A stretch of DNA of 64,000 nt from Tetracentron sinense (GCA_015143295.1 CM026557.1:41053965-41117964); one strand, 5' to 3'; positions 1 through 11,568 are shown, numbered from the stretch's first letter. The notes: generated by a model from the sequence alone, not told the origin. Numbers and translations are program-made.

Positions 1-347
1 GAAGACTAAAATATTAGACTTTTGGCGAATTTTTAGGTTTTATTAATCATTTTGATGTAATGAAATTTATAAAATTTTAAGATTTGAAAAATACCTTAGC
101 ATTTGAAAGTTGAAATTTTGACCTGATCCCTAAAAAACAGATTTTGTTCTTGAACTGAAAAGTTGACTTTTTATTCTTCAGGAATTTGGATCTAAGATAA
201 AAAAAAATTTAATTCAAATGGGGAGTACAACCTTATTTACATATAAATATCTTTAAGTAAATGATTTAAATGATATTATATATAAATAAGTTGTCAATAG
301 ACTTACAGTTAAGAGGATAATTAATTTAAAAAGAAATTAAACCAAAT

Positions 348-441
348 GCCCAAGCGACCGCCCAGACAGGCGTCTAGCTATCCTCGATCGCCTATCTAGC
401 CCTACCCTCTAAACCGCCTAGGCAACACCTTGACTACACTG
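348..441. mobile_element. hAT-like element terminus
   Basis: A GC-richer patch with repeated GCCTAGGC/GCGTCTAG motifs ends in CTTGACTACACTG at 441. The same terminal string ends the larger hAT element at 13749, so this is probably the right end of a related hAT copy. No matching left end was found in the first 350 bases; it may lie outside the window or be lost. Confidence 0.4.
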
Positions 442-470
442 ATGAATATGAGTATACATTCATGCATACG

Positions 471-498
471 GGGGGGAGGGGGAGAGAGAGAGAGAGAG
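471..498. repeat. G-rich run and (GA)n microsatellite
   Basis: A run of G followed by about eight GA units. The surrounding 442-1019 is AT-rich and holds no recognisable gene. Confidence 0.8.
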
Positions 499-1019
499 CA
501 ATTTCTCAAAAACAATCTCTATCCTGAATTTTATGTCATTTGTGGAAGTGTATCCTTAAGTTGAAACCATTAGCACATGGAGCACTGATTTTTTTTTTAT
601 CGGTCGCACATGGAGCACTTTTGCTAGAGACCCTTTTTAATCAGTTTTGCTTCCATTTCTAAGGGGCTATTGGATTTGTAAGAGAATTCTCGAATTTTTG
701 TCCAAACTGATGACTAAGGCGCATTATTCCAAAGAAATAAGAGAAATTCAGACCAAGGTAGGATGGTTGGTTTGGCTTAATTGATCCAAGTATACTCATC
801 ATCATTAAGGAAAAAACTCAGCTGTAATCGAACATAGAAATCCACATGACGCGGCAATTTTTTCTTGAGAACCGGGATTGCTTTATACATCTCCTAGGCA
901 ATGATGCAACTGATCATTGTGCATACCAAGTGTATCTCAAAAACCAAAAATTTCCCTCTCCCATCCTAGAATACTTTGGACCATTTTCTATGGATCAATA
1001 AAAAGAAAAATTGTTCTCC

Positions 1020-1629
1020 AATTTGCCACTGGATCGTAAATTGCTGAGGCTAGCCATTCATTACCCATTCTCCACTGGATCACAGAGACTCCCACTGTTT
1101 CACTTACAAGTCATCTTTGGTGGTGTTAGAATATTCCAACTTTGCCTTATGCACCATTAGAGACAAATAGAGAAGTACAACAAACGGCGCTTAAAACATT
1201 TGCAAAATGCATCCAATTCTTACACCAAGTTAGAACTAAGTTCTTTTTACCAGATCCGTAACTTAGAACAAAGTTAGCTAAATATTAATCTAGCTCCAGA
1301 TACAAAGTATCCTTCAGCTGCAGAACAATTTGCCACTGGATCGTAAATTGCTGAGGCTAGCCATTCATTACCCATTCTCCACTGGATCACACAGACTCCC
1401 ACTGTTTCACTTACAAGTCATCTTTGGTGGTGTTAGAATATTCCAACTTTGCTTTATGCACCATTAGAGACAAATAGAGAAGTACAACAAACGGCGCTTA
1501 AAACATTTGGAAAATGCATCCAATTCTTACACCAAGTTAGAACTAAGTTCTTTTTACCAGATCCGTAACTTAGAACAAAGTTAGCTAAATAATAATCTAG
1601 CTCCAGATACAAAGTATCCTTCAGCTGCA
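1020..1629. repeat. Tandem duplication, period 307 bp
   Basis: Two nearly identical head-to-tail units, 1020-1326 and 1327-1629. Only a handful of substitutions are visible, for example gccttatg versus gctttatg and tttgcaaaa versus tttggaaaa. No reading frame spans the unit. The high identity implies a recent duplication. Confidence 0.95.
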
Positions 1630-2238
1630 ATCAGTGGTCAAGAATCCAAATGAACACAAACAAATCCATCGTGGGAGGATTTGTATTCTATAGGAGTATG
1701 GAATAAAGATAGTCCCTTTTTTAGATTCAGTAAGCATAATGGTCTAAGTGATTCCCCAATGCACTCCCTTCAGGGAGCACAGTTACACTAACACTGAATC
1801 ACACGAATTTTTCCTCACTACAGGGAACTTTCTCCGTGCTTGTCATATCCAGTCCGCACCAACTATTGCCATCAAATAAACAGTATAAGTGTTCAAGCTA
1901 GCGTCACTAGGACCGGTATCATACAAAACCCAATGCAAATAAGATACTAAATGAGTGCAATAAAACAACACTACAACATGGATGATGGAACTGAGGCAGC
2001 TCTCTCAACAACATCCATTGCACACCTGCAATACTGATTATGGATTTTCAAATTCTTAGAGAATTAGGTTTTCACTTTAGGGAACATAACATCTTATAAG
2101 ATATTCCAAAATCTACCAACAACCCTAATAAAAGATATATGTGTGTCCAAGCAATTTTGTCACTACACCAGCAGCTGCATTCAAATAATTAACTTCTTGG
2201 ACTGGTGATCAACTGATCCCTTGGAAAAAGACAAAGGC
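1630..2238. other. Unannotated stretch
   Basis: AT-rich DNA between the two tandem duplications. I see no reading frame, repeat or RNA gene that I can name. Confidence 0.5.
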
Positions 2239-2397
2239 TTCACAAAAAAGAACGAAGCTTACAAGTCACTCGTATCATTCATCTAAAAAAATAACTTGCA
2301 TGGCCTACCCTAACATTTTCACAAAAAAGAACGAAGCTTACAAGTCACTCACATCATTCATCTAACAAAATAGCTTGCATGGCCTACCCTAATATTT
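2239..2397. repeat. Tandem duplication, period 79 bp
   Basis: Two head-to-tail copies of a 79-bp unit that starts near TTCACAAAAAAGAACG and ends near GGCCTACCCTAA. They differ at only a few bases. No coding potential. Confidence 0.9.
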
Positions 2398-2929
2398 GCA
2401 AGTAAATAAGAATTCAGGTAAGGCCAACCTTCAAACACCAGGTAATGTAGAAAATGCATAATGCCAAGCTTCTACGAGTCTAACCCATCTAGCGATTGAC
2501 ATAATTTCCCAGATAACCTTGAAAAATAAGCATCTCACTAAGGACAGATCCCCTCTTTCTCCCAGGGTTCATAGCTACTGCTCATAATCTCATGGATCAA
2601 TGCCCAACTTCCTCTCAGGCAATACCATAAGATTCCTAAGCAATCAAAATGTATCCATCAAAGATCCTCGACAACCTCCCTGTAAGAAATTAAAAAAAAA
2701 TTCTTCTTCCAACCAATCCACCATTGAAGCCCGTATATAATATATTAGATGGTTATCAGGTGACTTTACCTTCTGTTTCACATAATCAAGAAACTATAGA
2801 TGAAGATTACTATCCATAACCAGACAGTCCTCACAATCAATCTAGTTGAAGCTTCATAGACACGGAGATACTTACAGTGGAAACTGTCAATGACTACCCA
2901 GGTACTCCACAATCAATTCAATAGCTTGC

Positions 2930-3310
2930 GATTTATTTATTTATTTCGATAAAAATGAATTGTATTGAGAAAAAAGTAATATGCACTATGTATAAAGCTT
3001 GTTCACACAGGAGTGAACAAAAAGCCAGACTATCAAAGGATTACAAAACTCATCAAAAACATCATCAATCCCTAAAATGAAGGGATGTCTACATTCTCAT
3101 AATCCCTTCTAATAGAGCACAGCAAGATGATAAGTTTGATAATGAGAAGCCATAATCTTTCTCTTAGGAGAGATGATTATTTAAAAAATCTTATATTCCT
3201 CTCTTCCTAGATACTCCAACAAATGGTCCTATGTAACATCTTCCATACAACATAATGAGGAAGATACCAATCTCCATTACCCCAGTGACACGAGCCTTCA
3301 TGCTCCACCT
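2930..3310 (-). mobile_element. L1 LINE 3'-terminal fragment
   Basis: On the minus strand this resembles the non-coding and C-terminal tail of plant L1 elements. It ends in CAATACAATTCATTTTTATC followed by (AATA)n. Very similar endings occur near 55.3 kb and near 63.98 kb. No open frame remains. The LINE assignment rests on the style of the tail, so it is moderate. Confidence 0.45.
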
Positions 3311-3399
3311 ACTGGTATAGGACAGAGGAAGAATGATGCTGGATTTTAATAAAAAGGGAAGAGAGAAGTGGAATAAGGGGAAAGAGATAAGAGAAGTAG

Positions 3400-4060
3400 A
3401 CTCTCACTACTTCTATGGATGACCTAGGGTTGGAATCTCACCAACTTAGGCATCTGAAGATGGAGTCACACCACCAATATAAGAAGACACCTTAGTAACG
3501 AAGAACTTTTTCATTTACTTCAAATCTGAGTTCCTTACATTGTCATAGGATCTTCTATTTATAGGCATTTATAGAACATTCTACAAAAATGCTAGGACAT
3601 TAAATGACTTATAGTCTTATAGTTTCTAGGACCAACTATGACTCTTGGACTTTCTAGATAAGCCCCTTGGACTTCTAGTCCCTTAGACTTTCTAGGATAT
3701 TCTTTCTTTAAACAAAGACTCTAGAAGAATGATTAATGACAAAATTTCTAGCAAGGATTTTAGACTTTCTAGAAGAATCATGTTGTTACAATTCATTAGT
3801 GAACTTATTTGTGGGCCTCATGGTCAACCATGGGCTTTCTTGGGCCTACAATAATATACTTTGAGGCCCATGGGTATATCTTCATCAATTGGGCCCATAT
3901 TGTATTCATTACTTTTCTTTCTCTTGTTGTAAACTTTAAGGGGGCTGATCTCCATCACCTACATAACCAAACCAAGAGAATCCTAAAAGGGAAGAAAACT
4001 TTTGAAAAATCGTGGAGGAGGATTCTTTCTCAAAGTCACAATTTCCCTTGAACTACTTGA
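3400..4060 (-). mobile_element. LTR-like block with HSE-like motif cluster
   Basis: A minus-strand TATAAATA lies at 3556-3563. Upstream of it in the same sense (3620-3777) lie several TTTCTAG/TCTAGAA motifs, including a perfect TTCTAGAA at 3767-3774. An AGAACATTCT palindrome at 3573-3582 fits the heat-shock element nGAAnnTTCn. This layout matches the U3 of the other LTRs in the window, but no LTR borders or target duplication were found. The 80-residue open frame at 3809-4051 has no recognised domain. Confidence 0.35.
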
Positions 4061-4631
4061 AAACTTGGATATTAAGGCAATGCTTGGAAATGCAGAATTT
4101 AAAGTCTTAATATAGCTTAATGTTGGATTTCGGCAGTTAAGCTTGGATTTCGGCAGTTAAGCTTGTTTGGGAACATGTTATCTGAATGTCCAAATGAACC
4201 AGTTAATATGCTTAACAGGTCCGACCACTCAAGCTCCTACGTCTGTACTTAATTAAGATAGCTGAATGACCTTTTGTGCTAAGCTATTTCTCACCATCAA
4301 GTGAGTTAAAAATTTGCTTTAAAAGTTTGACAGCCTTATCCTTCTAAACAATTTGAAATCCCAAAAATATCCTTCTAGCTTTAAGGTTGAATACCTAATT
4401 TCCATCTTCTTCTTCCTCCGGTCTTTCATCCCTAACCCAGCCATTAATCAAACAAGCTTTTCGATCTTTTTTCAAATCCAGGTCTATGTTCCCAAACGGT
4501 CTTAATTGGACCATCAGTGGTTCAGCTACAGACTCTCAGCTACAAATCTCAACTTAATAGTTGAGTGTTCCCAAAGACTACCTAAGTTCTCAACCTGCAA
4601 AGGGACCCGCCCACTACCCATATTTTAGGCA

Positions 4632-4672
4632 CTAGGGCTAGGGCTAGGGCTAGGGCTAGGGCTAGGGCCAGG
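4632..4672. repeat. (GGGCTA)n short array
   Basis: Five or more GGGCTA units in a GGGCC-rich patch (4621-4750). It is not the plant telomere repeat TTTAGGG. The patch resembles GGGCT-rich ends of non-autonomous hAT elements, but no pair of ends was resolved. Confidence 0.7.
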
Positions 4673-4754
4673 CTCAATTTCTTAGGCCCATATTTAATTT
4701 GGGCCGGCTAGGGCTCGACTCCTTAAAGCCCGAACCCAGTCCAGCCCAATATAT

Positions 4755-5000
4755 TTACTTATATATTTATATATCAATATATATTATACATTCTATTAAT
4801 ATTTTGTATTGTTAATATAAAATATATAGCACTTATATACACACTCTCATCCTATAATAGTATACACTTATATTTTACATTGTTATATATTATTACATAC
4901 ACTTTTATATATTATTACATACTATATTTTATTACGTACACTGTTATTACATACACCTATATTTTATATAATACTTGTATGTTATACATGTACACTACTA
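4755..5000. repeat. AT-rich low-complexity tract
   Basis: TATATA/TTACATACA-type low-complexity sequence. The open frame across it (4880-5122) is compositional, being mostly I, Y and T, and is not a gene. Confidence 0.6.
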
Positions 5001-5879
5001 AATTCTATATACATAATAACTTACATAATGCTGTAAGTCCTGTCTCAGTTTCAAAATGCCACAAATCCATCAACCATAATAGGCAGTACGAGCAATGTGA
5101 AACAGTGGAAATCCGAAATTGATTGGCGTGGACGGTGGAACCAGAGATTAACATGGTAAATGAATGGAGGTATTACTATTAGCATTAGAAATAATATTGA
5201 AAGAAACCACAAAGATCCAGATATATTTATTACTACAAGGTTTTGGGGGAAAAAACTTCATCAGATATACTATGTTTAGTAGTTCCTGTGTTATGCGCAT
5301 GAAGCAGGATTTACAGCACACCATATGTTCAAAAGATGGGCAGCTCTGAACAGGAAAATATCATGTTTTCCAAAGGAAACTTGTTCTATTTTCTAAAGCA
5401 TTTGCTCATAAGTATGAGGCGACAATCATCCCAAGCCGGCTGAATTTTACAGTTTGTTCTGTTTTGTGTTGAAATGACCATTCAATTCTGGAGAGGAACA
5501 TATCGGCAAAGCAGGTGGAGAAGACACGCATATCGGGAAGTAGCAAATTCCAGGAAGCTCTGCAAATACAGATGCGATTCTAACAGAGCAGAATGATCTT
5601 GCCTTGCCATCCAACATCTAACCAAAATTTTCACCATATTTCAGCACAGAAGTTCTTCTTTATGGTTCCAATTACAAAACATCAAGTGACTCAGGCTCAC
5701 TGCTACTGTGCTACATATGTCCCAAAACTGAAACTTAAGTGTCACCCAGTTTAAAACAGATATTCTGTACCTAAAAAAGTTCTCTAAATTCCAAAACTTT
5801 ATATATAGACTCCATACATATACACAATATATATACTAATAAAAGTTATATTTAATAGAATATATTTTTTGGGTAGAGA

Positions 5880-5997
5880 TGGGCCAGCCCTATTAATAAC
5901 CAAGCCCAGCCCGGTTAAAAAAAGGTAGGGCTTGGGCTTAATTATAGCAAGCCCATTTAAAATCGGGCTTAACCAAGCCCAGCCCATTGACAGCCCT
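5880..5997 (-). mobile_element. hAT-like terminus, GGGCTGTCAATGGGCTGG type
   Basis: Read on the minus strand from 5997, the sequence starts TAGGGCTGTCAATGGGCTGG and continues with GGGCTTGG repeats. This is a common form of plant non-autonomous hAT terminus. The partner end was not identified. The preceding 5123-5879 shows nothing I recognise. Confidence 0.35.
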
Positions 5998-6025
5998 AAA
6001 CCTGCATTTGTGAACATAAGGGTGT

Positions 6026-6395
6026 TCATGATGGTTTTTGAAGAGATCAGATCACAGCCAATCGCGATTGAAGCACGCACAGGTCAACACGTGTCCCTTC
6101 TAACCCATATTAACCATGGTTAAAATTCACCAACCCTTAGGATTCAACAATTCTAACCTTGGTTTTCAGGAAGAAAAAAAAACCTTGGGGTTAAAAATTT
6201 CTTAACCTTAAGAGTTATTTTTTTCTAAAAACTAATGTTAGATTGTTGAACCCTAAGGGTTAGTGAATCTTAACCACGGTTAATAGGGGCTAGAAGAGAC
6301 ACGTTTTGACCTGTGGATGCAATTAAACTCTCCCTGAGTTCAATCGCGATTAGCTCTGATCCAATCTCGTTTTTGAATCACACCACATGGCATTG
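6026..6395. mobile_element. Foldback MITE with ~130-bp arms
   Basis: The left arm (about 6026-6160) is repeated in inverse orientation as the right arm (about 6222-6395). Shared landmarks, outside to inside, are AATCGCGATTGAA, ACAGGTCAA, CACGTGTC/CACGTTTT, TTAACC(A/G)(T/C)GGTTAA and CAACCCTTAGG. A loop of about 60 bp separates the arms. There is no coding capacity. A relative of one arm lies near 46.4-46.6 kb. Confidence 0.85.
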
Positions 6396-7405
6396 TGAAT
6401 GCCAACTTAAGCAATGAGAGGGGTGCATGTAACAAAGGAGTTACTGCAACTAACAACAAATCACCTTCAAAACTTGGAAGAATCCCCCGTTAAACAACTG
6501 AATCGCATCACGGAAAACCTGAGTCTTGGAGGGCTCAATACCCTGTAGGACCTTGAGATCCTGAAAGACCTTAGTGACTGGGAGGGATCGGTGTCGTCGA
6601 GAACCAAGGCTATGCACCTTAGAGGACCTTGGCATCCTGAAGGTCCCCCCTTTTTTTTTTTCTTTTGGGTGGGAGGGGGGGAGGGTAGTTGGTGCGGAAG
6701 ATGCTAGCCGATTGAGACTAACTCCGTCATGAAGAACTGGTTCCTTAAGCTGTAGGATGCATTGTCGATGATGGATAATGGCTTTGGCTGCCATCCTGAT
6801 AAATCCTTGGCATTGCAAAGTAAGACCAATTGGAAAATTGAGAACGCGAGAGGGAAATTATCATGGCCAATGCGTCATGTTCTAAGTTCTAACATCTTCA
6901 CGTCGTACAAGTACAACTAGTGGGTCTTGTATTGTCTTAACAATGGCCAAATGACATGTGTTCTAATAACTATGTGATAGTCACATTCAATTATTGAAGT
7001 CACATTCACGTGGACTGCTATAGGACATGCGCACATGGTTAGTTCTCCTTCCATCAAAGGAAGTCTATAAAAGGGGGTCCCTAACCTGGAAAGTGATCGG
7101 ACTCTGGATCTGAGAAATTCTTACAATTCCTCATGACCTAGCTCCATTACGAAGTCTCACACTTCCTCTTAGGATGAGATCTCCAGTTCTTGGAGCTTTT
7201 CTCTCCCCTACACAACTCTCTACATCATCCTTGATTGCATCTCTCCTTCCAACTCTCTTCTTCCGTTCTATCGATAAAAAAAAACTCTTTGTTCTAATCA
7301 TCTTCTTTCATTTCTTACTACCTAAAAGCAACATAATAGTACGGTCATTTCTACAGCTACACTATTTCTGAGACATCTTCATCCTACTCATTTATTTGGT
7401 TCCCT
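6396..7405. other. Unannotated stretch with a candidate TATA box
   Basis: No recognised gene. A TATAAAAG-like box near 7065 on the plus strand, followed by CT-rich sequence, could be an old LTR promoter, but no LTR borders are visible. The 122-residue minus-strand open frame at 6450-6818 has no recognisable domain. Confidence 0.3.
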
Positions 7406-7416
7406 AATCACCTCAC

Positions 7417-7590
7417 AGCCCCTGGGGGTGCAGCCCAGTGACCGAAGGATGAGCCGTAAAACCGGAGGTCTCGAGGTCGTTTCCTAGGATCCCCTCAATA
7501 TCGGTTGTATGGGGTGGGGGTATTCCCTATGCAGTATATAGGACTAGTCTGCGTCTTTAAGGCTCAGGATATCCACGTTTATCCAAAAAA
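7417..7590 (+). mobile_element. tRNA-derived SINE with target duplication
   Basis: A 174-bp element begins AGCCCCTGGGGGTG. It has an A-box-like GCAGCCCAGTGACCGAAGG and a diverged B-box region (AGGTCTCGAGGTCG), and ends in an A run. It is flanked by perfect 11-bp direct repeats AATCACCTCAC at 7406-7416 and 7591-7601 (the A-tail makes one base ambiguous). Flanks, A tail and pol III-like boxes together support a SINE. A relative lies at 55.05-55.27 kb. Confidence 0.8.
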
Positions 7591-7601
7591 AATCACCTCA
7601 C

Positions 7602-7904
7602 CTCCACGTCAGCACTTAAACTAAATTACCATCTACAATGGGGTAATTCTATTAAGATGGAAATTATAGGCAAAGAAACTGCGGTTGTGGCAAGGAGATG
7701 CGGCAATGTCTACTCTGACAATATCACTAATGGGATGGATGCATGGCCACTCTAGCCTACTTGATTTTTTGACCTTAACCCAACATAATATAGCAGCACC
7801 TACCTGAAGAAACAAAATTGGAAATAAATTGAGAGTTTGTAATAAATCACTGAATCATTCTGATTTTCAGACTATGATTCATAGAAAGGGAAACATACAT
7901 CTAA
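7602..7904. other. Unannotated stretch
   Basis: Between the SINE and the L1 tail. No gene or repeat recognised; the 60-residue minus-strand open frame has no visible domain. Confidence 0.4.
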
Positions 7905-7909
7905 AGGTT

Positions 7910-8809
7910 CACCAAGAATAAACTGAGAGAGCAAGAAAAAGAGATGAAAAAACTAAATAAAGAGAGAAAAGGAAACCAAATACTATGATGCAAAAATAGT
8001 CCCCTAGGGATCTCCACCATCTCCCCCACCCACCCCAGAGGACCAAGTTGAGACTAGAAATCAAGCCCAAGCCTGGATCCGGAGGATGGTCAATGAAGTG
8101 TCCACAAACACCCTCATATTCCTTTCTTTCCAAAAAGCCGAAGAAATTACCCTCAAGAGGAAAGGCAAAAGAACACCCACCGGAGAGGAAAACGACACTG
8201 AATGCCAACAAGATAAGAAACTCTGGAAGGATCTGGGAAAGATCCATGGGATAAGGACGTGAGAAAGAAAATAGGATCAAACCTCTCTCGCCATCAGGCA
8301 ATGCAGCAATAAGTGATCCACAGAATCCTTTACTAAAAGGCATGCGAAACATCTGTTAGCCAAGCATCATCCTTTATGCATGAGGTGATCGCTAGTTAGA
8401 AATTTATCGAAAACTGTTATCCATAAGAAAAATGATACCTTAGAAGGAACTAAAGGGAACCACACAGCTTGATGAGGAAAAGGTAAATAGGCCCAGATTG
8501 TAAGGTTTGCAAAAACATATCTTACTGAGAATCGCCCCTTGTTGTCCAAAGACCAAACCCGACTATCCCTACCAAAAGAGTTTGGGGAAACTTGCTGAAT
8601 TTGGGAGAACAATCTCAGTAGGTCCTGAACCTCCCAATCAAAAAAGTTACAACTTAGTTTGGGGGACCAAATAGGTGAGCCATCACGCCATTCTAAATAC
8701 TTTGCTATTGAAGCCTCCCGTTTGATGCAAGGGTTACCAAACATTCGCCTAAGAGGGGGTGGGCTAAACCAGCGGTCATGCCAAAAGCTGATTTGCTCCC
8801 ATTACCCAC
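7910..8809 (-). pseudogene. L1 ORF2 C-terminal part (zf-RVT region)
   Basis: The frame at 8367-8744 (minus) encodes the C-terminal L1 region, with SRVWSLDNKGRFSV, then VPSKVSFFLW and DHLMHKG. This is the conserved block before the Cys/His cluster of plant LINE ORF2. After 8367 the protein shifts frame and contains stops. The sister L1 at 58.68-59.05 kb has the same order of motifs (VPAKVSFFLW). Confidence 0.8.
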
Positions 8810-8821
8810 CTTAAAACGGGT

Positions 8822-9016
8822 GTGATTAGAGAATTCAGTCCAACATCTCTCTCTCCCTTCTCTTTCTGCCTCTCTTCATTCAGATTTCAATGGGGACAAG
8901 TTCTTCCCCCCCCCCCCCCTTTTTTTACAAAAGAAAAAGAAGGTTCTTCCTCTCTCTTTTTTTACAACATGCGGCAGGGGCCTCTCTCTCTCTCTCTTTA
9001 CAACACGCAGCAGGGG

Positions 9017-9050
<34 letters not shown>

Positions 9051-9060
9051 TTTTTCTTGG
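8822..9060. repeat. Poly-C and (CT)n tracts with a short repeat in hAT 5' region
   Basis: A run of about 13 C is followed by (CT)n arrays. A unit TTACAACA(T/C)GC(G/A)GCAGGGG occurs twice, each copy followed by CTCTCT. The overlapping open frames on both strands are made of simple sequence and are not genes. Confidence 0.8.
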
Positions 9061-9315
9061 TACCCATATCATGATTTTCCTGATTTCTATGAGTTTTTTT
9101 CATTTAATTTGGTAGTGAGGAAAATGAGAAGTGATTTATTGTTTTGCTTGTGGTGGTGTAGGCCAATATTCTTGTCTTCTCTCAAATTTTTGAAGTTGAC
9201 TCTTGGTACTGTTGCTGCACAATTTACAGGTTAGTGTGATAAGTTGGATTGCAGATTTTGAATTTTTTTTTTGTAAGTAATGGTTGTTGTATGAAAGAGC
9301 TGGTTTCATCACGGC

Positions 9316-9493
9316 CAATAATCCGAATAATTGTGTAATACCATTCAAACAAGACTACTCCTTTTGTCGAGCCCCAATTTATAACACAAGATTTGAGTGA
9401 ATAATTGTGCAATACCATTCAAACAGGACTGGTCTTTTAAATACCAGGCCTGTTTGGATGGTATTACTGTTTACACAATTATTCGGAATATTG
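9316..9493. repeat. Inverted repeat (foldback MITE-like) inside hAT 5' region
   Basis: The left arm 9316-9352 (CCGAATAATTGTGTAA, then TACCATTCAAACA) is inverted in the right arm 9448-9493 (TGTTTGGATGGTATTA, then TTACACAATTATTCGG). An extra copy of the left-arm motif lies at about 9400-9430. It fits a small nested MITE. No target duplication was resolved. Confidence 0.65.
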
Positions 9494-10453
9494 ACCGCCG
9501 ACATTTCACTCAAATCTTAAGTTTCAAATTTCTCCTTCATATGCATTTAAAAAAATCTTCAATCTTGCAGTATTGAATGGTATTTCCATTAATTGTTAAC
9601 ACTTAAAATGCTCAAATGTTGAAAAATAAATTAGGAACCATTTCGGGAAAAACACTTGCTCGACTGTTTGTGCAATGATCTTTAAATGTTTTATCATTAT
9701 GTTTATCTAATATTGATTTCTTAATTTCTTTTTTTTTTTATGTTTCAAAGATGGAATCAGGATCTCGATCTATTTGATCCAAAGACTTAGGATGGAAATA
9801 TGGTTATTTAAAAGACCCAAAAGACAAGAATGCAGTCACCTGCAATTTTTGTCATAATACTTAAAAAGCTGGCATCCACCGGTTTAAGATACATTTAGCT
9901 CAATTTGGCGAAAATGTTGCCAAATGCCTGAATGCTCTAGAAGCTATAAGAGATGAAATTGGAGCTATTCTATCCCAATCTTTAATGAGCAAGACTTCAA
10001 ATACTGTAGAGCAAGGAGAAGGTTGTTTAGAAGAAGATATTGAAGAGCCAGAAGCAGTAAATTTGAACTCAAGTGGAGGGATAAGGCCTCCTAAGAGGAA
10101 GGGGCCAATGGATATATTTGTAGTGTCAAATCCAGAGGACACTTACAAGAAAAAGAAAGGAAAGCAAGCAACAATTGAATGTGTGATGAAGAAAACGGAA
10201 TGGGAGAATGCTTGCCAATATGATGCACGGTGGTTTTATCAGGCAGGAATACCATAAATACTGCAAGATTGAAGAGCTTCAAAACAATGATTGAAGCACC
10301 TGGACAATTTGGACCAGGGATGAAGGCACTAAGTTATCATAAGTTAAGGGTGTCATTCCTTAAGAAGGAAGTGGCGTATACTAATGAGATGTTGGGGCAT
10401 GTTAAATTATCATGGGGAAAATATGGATGCACAATAATGACTAATGGTTGGAC

Positions 10454-11568
10454 CATAGATGTTAAAGGCATCGGCGTCGGCTCAGGCGGTCGCCTAGGCG
10501 ACCAGGCGCTCTGCTAGGCTCAGGTGACTAGTCGCCTAGTCAGTTATTATTAATTATTTGATAGATGTAATATTATTATTGTTTAAGGATAAAAAAATTA
10601 TGTTATTTGAATATGGAAGTCTGGTAAACAAAAAGAAATGTTATTTTATATACTTCTCATGTTTTTACAATATAATATATTAGAGTTTATATATCCAACA
10701 AAAAAAAAGTTTGCAAATAGAATAAAGAAGATACAAACGGTGTCAAAAAAATTTTTCTTATGTTAACCTGTCCTCTCTCTCACTCAATAGTTAGATCAAT
10801 TAGTCTTTCTCTACCCTTTGTTTGTAAGTTTACCATATAGTCCCTATCTGTTTTTGTATGGTTGTTAAAGACATCACCTAGGCAACCAGACATACAGCTG
10901 AGCTCGGGCAGGCCAATGACAAAAAAGACCTTTAAATGTTCCAAATTTTTTCTAACACCCCCAAAACTCTCATAAACCCATATTTTAAGAGATCTTTTAT
11001 AATTTAAATAAGTACAGCCCCCATTATATATTTTACTTATTGTGTGTTTTTATTATTTTTCTTGAGTATAATCAAGAAAAAGGAAGAAAAAAAGGAGAAT
11101 AAGAGGTCTGGCCTCTCCCTTTCTCTCCAATCCAGCGTCACATTGACTGTCGAGCTATTTTTTTTGTTTTTTATTTATTTCTACACTCTCCCTCTTCTCC
11201 TCCCCCCTCTTTCTTGTTCAACTGTCATTGTAGACTGTTGTTTCTTTCTATTTTTTATTCCTCACAATCCCTCTCTCTCCTCCCTTTCGACGGTCATTGT
11301 ATACTTTATTTTTTTATTCCCAACATTTGAAATCCCCCTTTATTATTTTCCTAAAACTCATTCCAATGATGGTTCTATCAAAGTGCATTTTGACAATATA
11401 GATTTTACAATTTATATGAATTGCAGGGCCTTTTATTCAAGGAAATGCATCATACAATGATCTCATGTTGGGAGGATTTCTACAACAAAAAGTTCATCAG
11501 ACGACGCCTCAGGCTACCGCCTCAGGCATTCATAGGGTATGTCGCCTCAAGTCGCCTTGACAACCATG
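10454..11568. mobile_element. Non-autonomous hAT element nested in the transposase
   Basis: A 1115-bp insert flanked by perfect 8-bp direct repeats GGTTGGAC (10446-10453 and 11569-11576). Its ends are imperfect inverted repeats: CATAGATGTTAAAGGC at the left and, inverted, CATGGTTGTCAAGGCG at the right. Subterminal GCCTAGGCG/GCCTCAGGC motifs occur on both sides. Removing the insert and one flank restores the transposase frame (TNGWT then NKMNRT). It encodes no protein of its own; the 138-residue frame at 11044-11460 is low-complexity. A third end-like motif (TATGGTTGTTAAAGAC, about 10856) may mark a further nested copy. Confidence 0.9.

Noticed and set aside
4632-4672. Telomere-like repeat (CTAGGG)n
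   Set aside because: The plant telomere unit is TTTAGGG. This is GGGCTA in a GGGCC-rich patch and only about five units long.
6450-6818. 122-residue minus-strand frame
   Set aside because: No recognisable domain; contains a run of T/G simple sequence. Kept only as part of an unannotated stretch.
8822-9234. Overlapping open frames rich in Ser/Leu or Arg/Glu on both strands
   Set aside because: They translate poly-C and (CT)n simple repeats in the hAT 5' region and have no domain.
11044-11460. 138-residue plus-strand frame inside the nested hAT element
   Set aside because: Phe/Leu/Ser low-complexity translation of CT/T-rich DNA. No domain, and it lies in a non-autonomous element.
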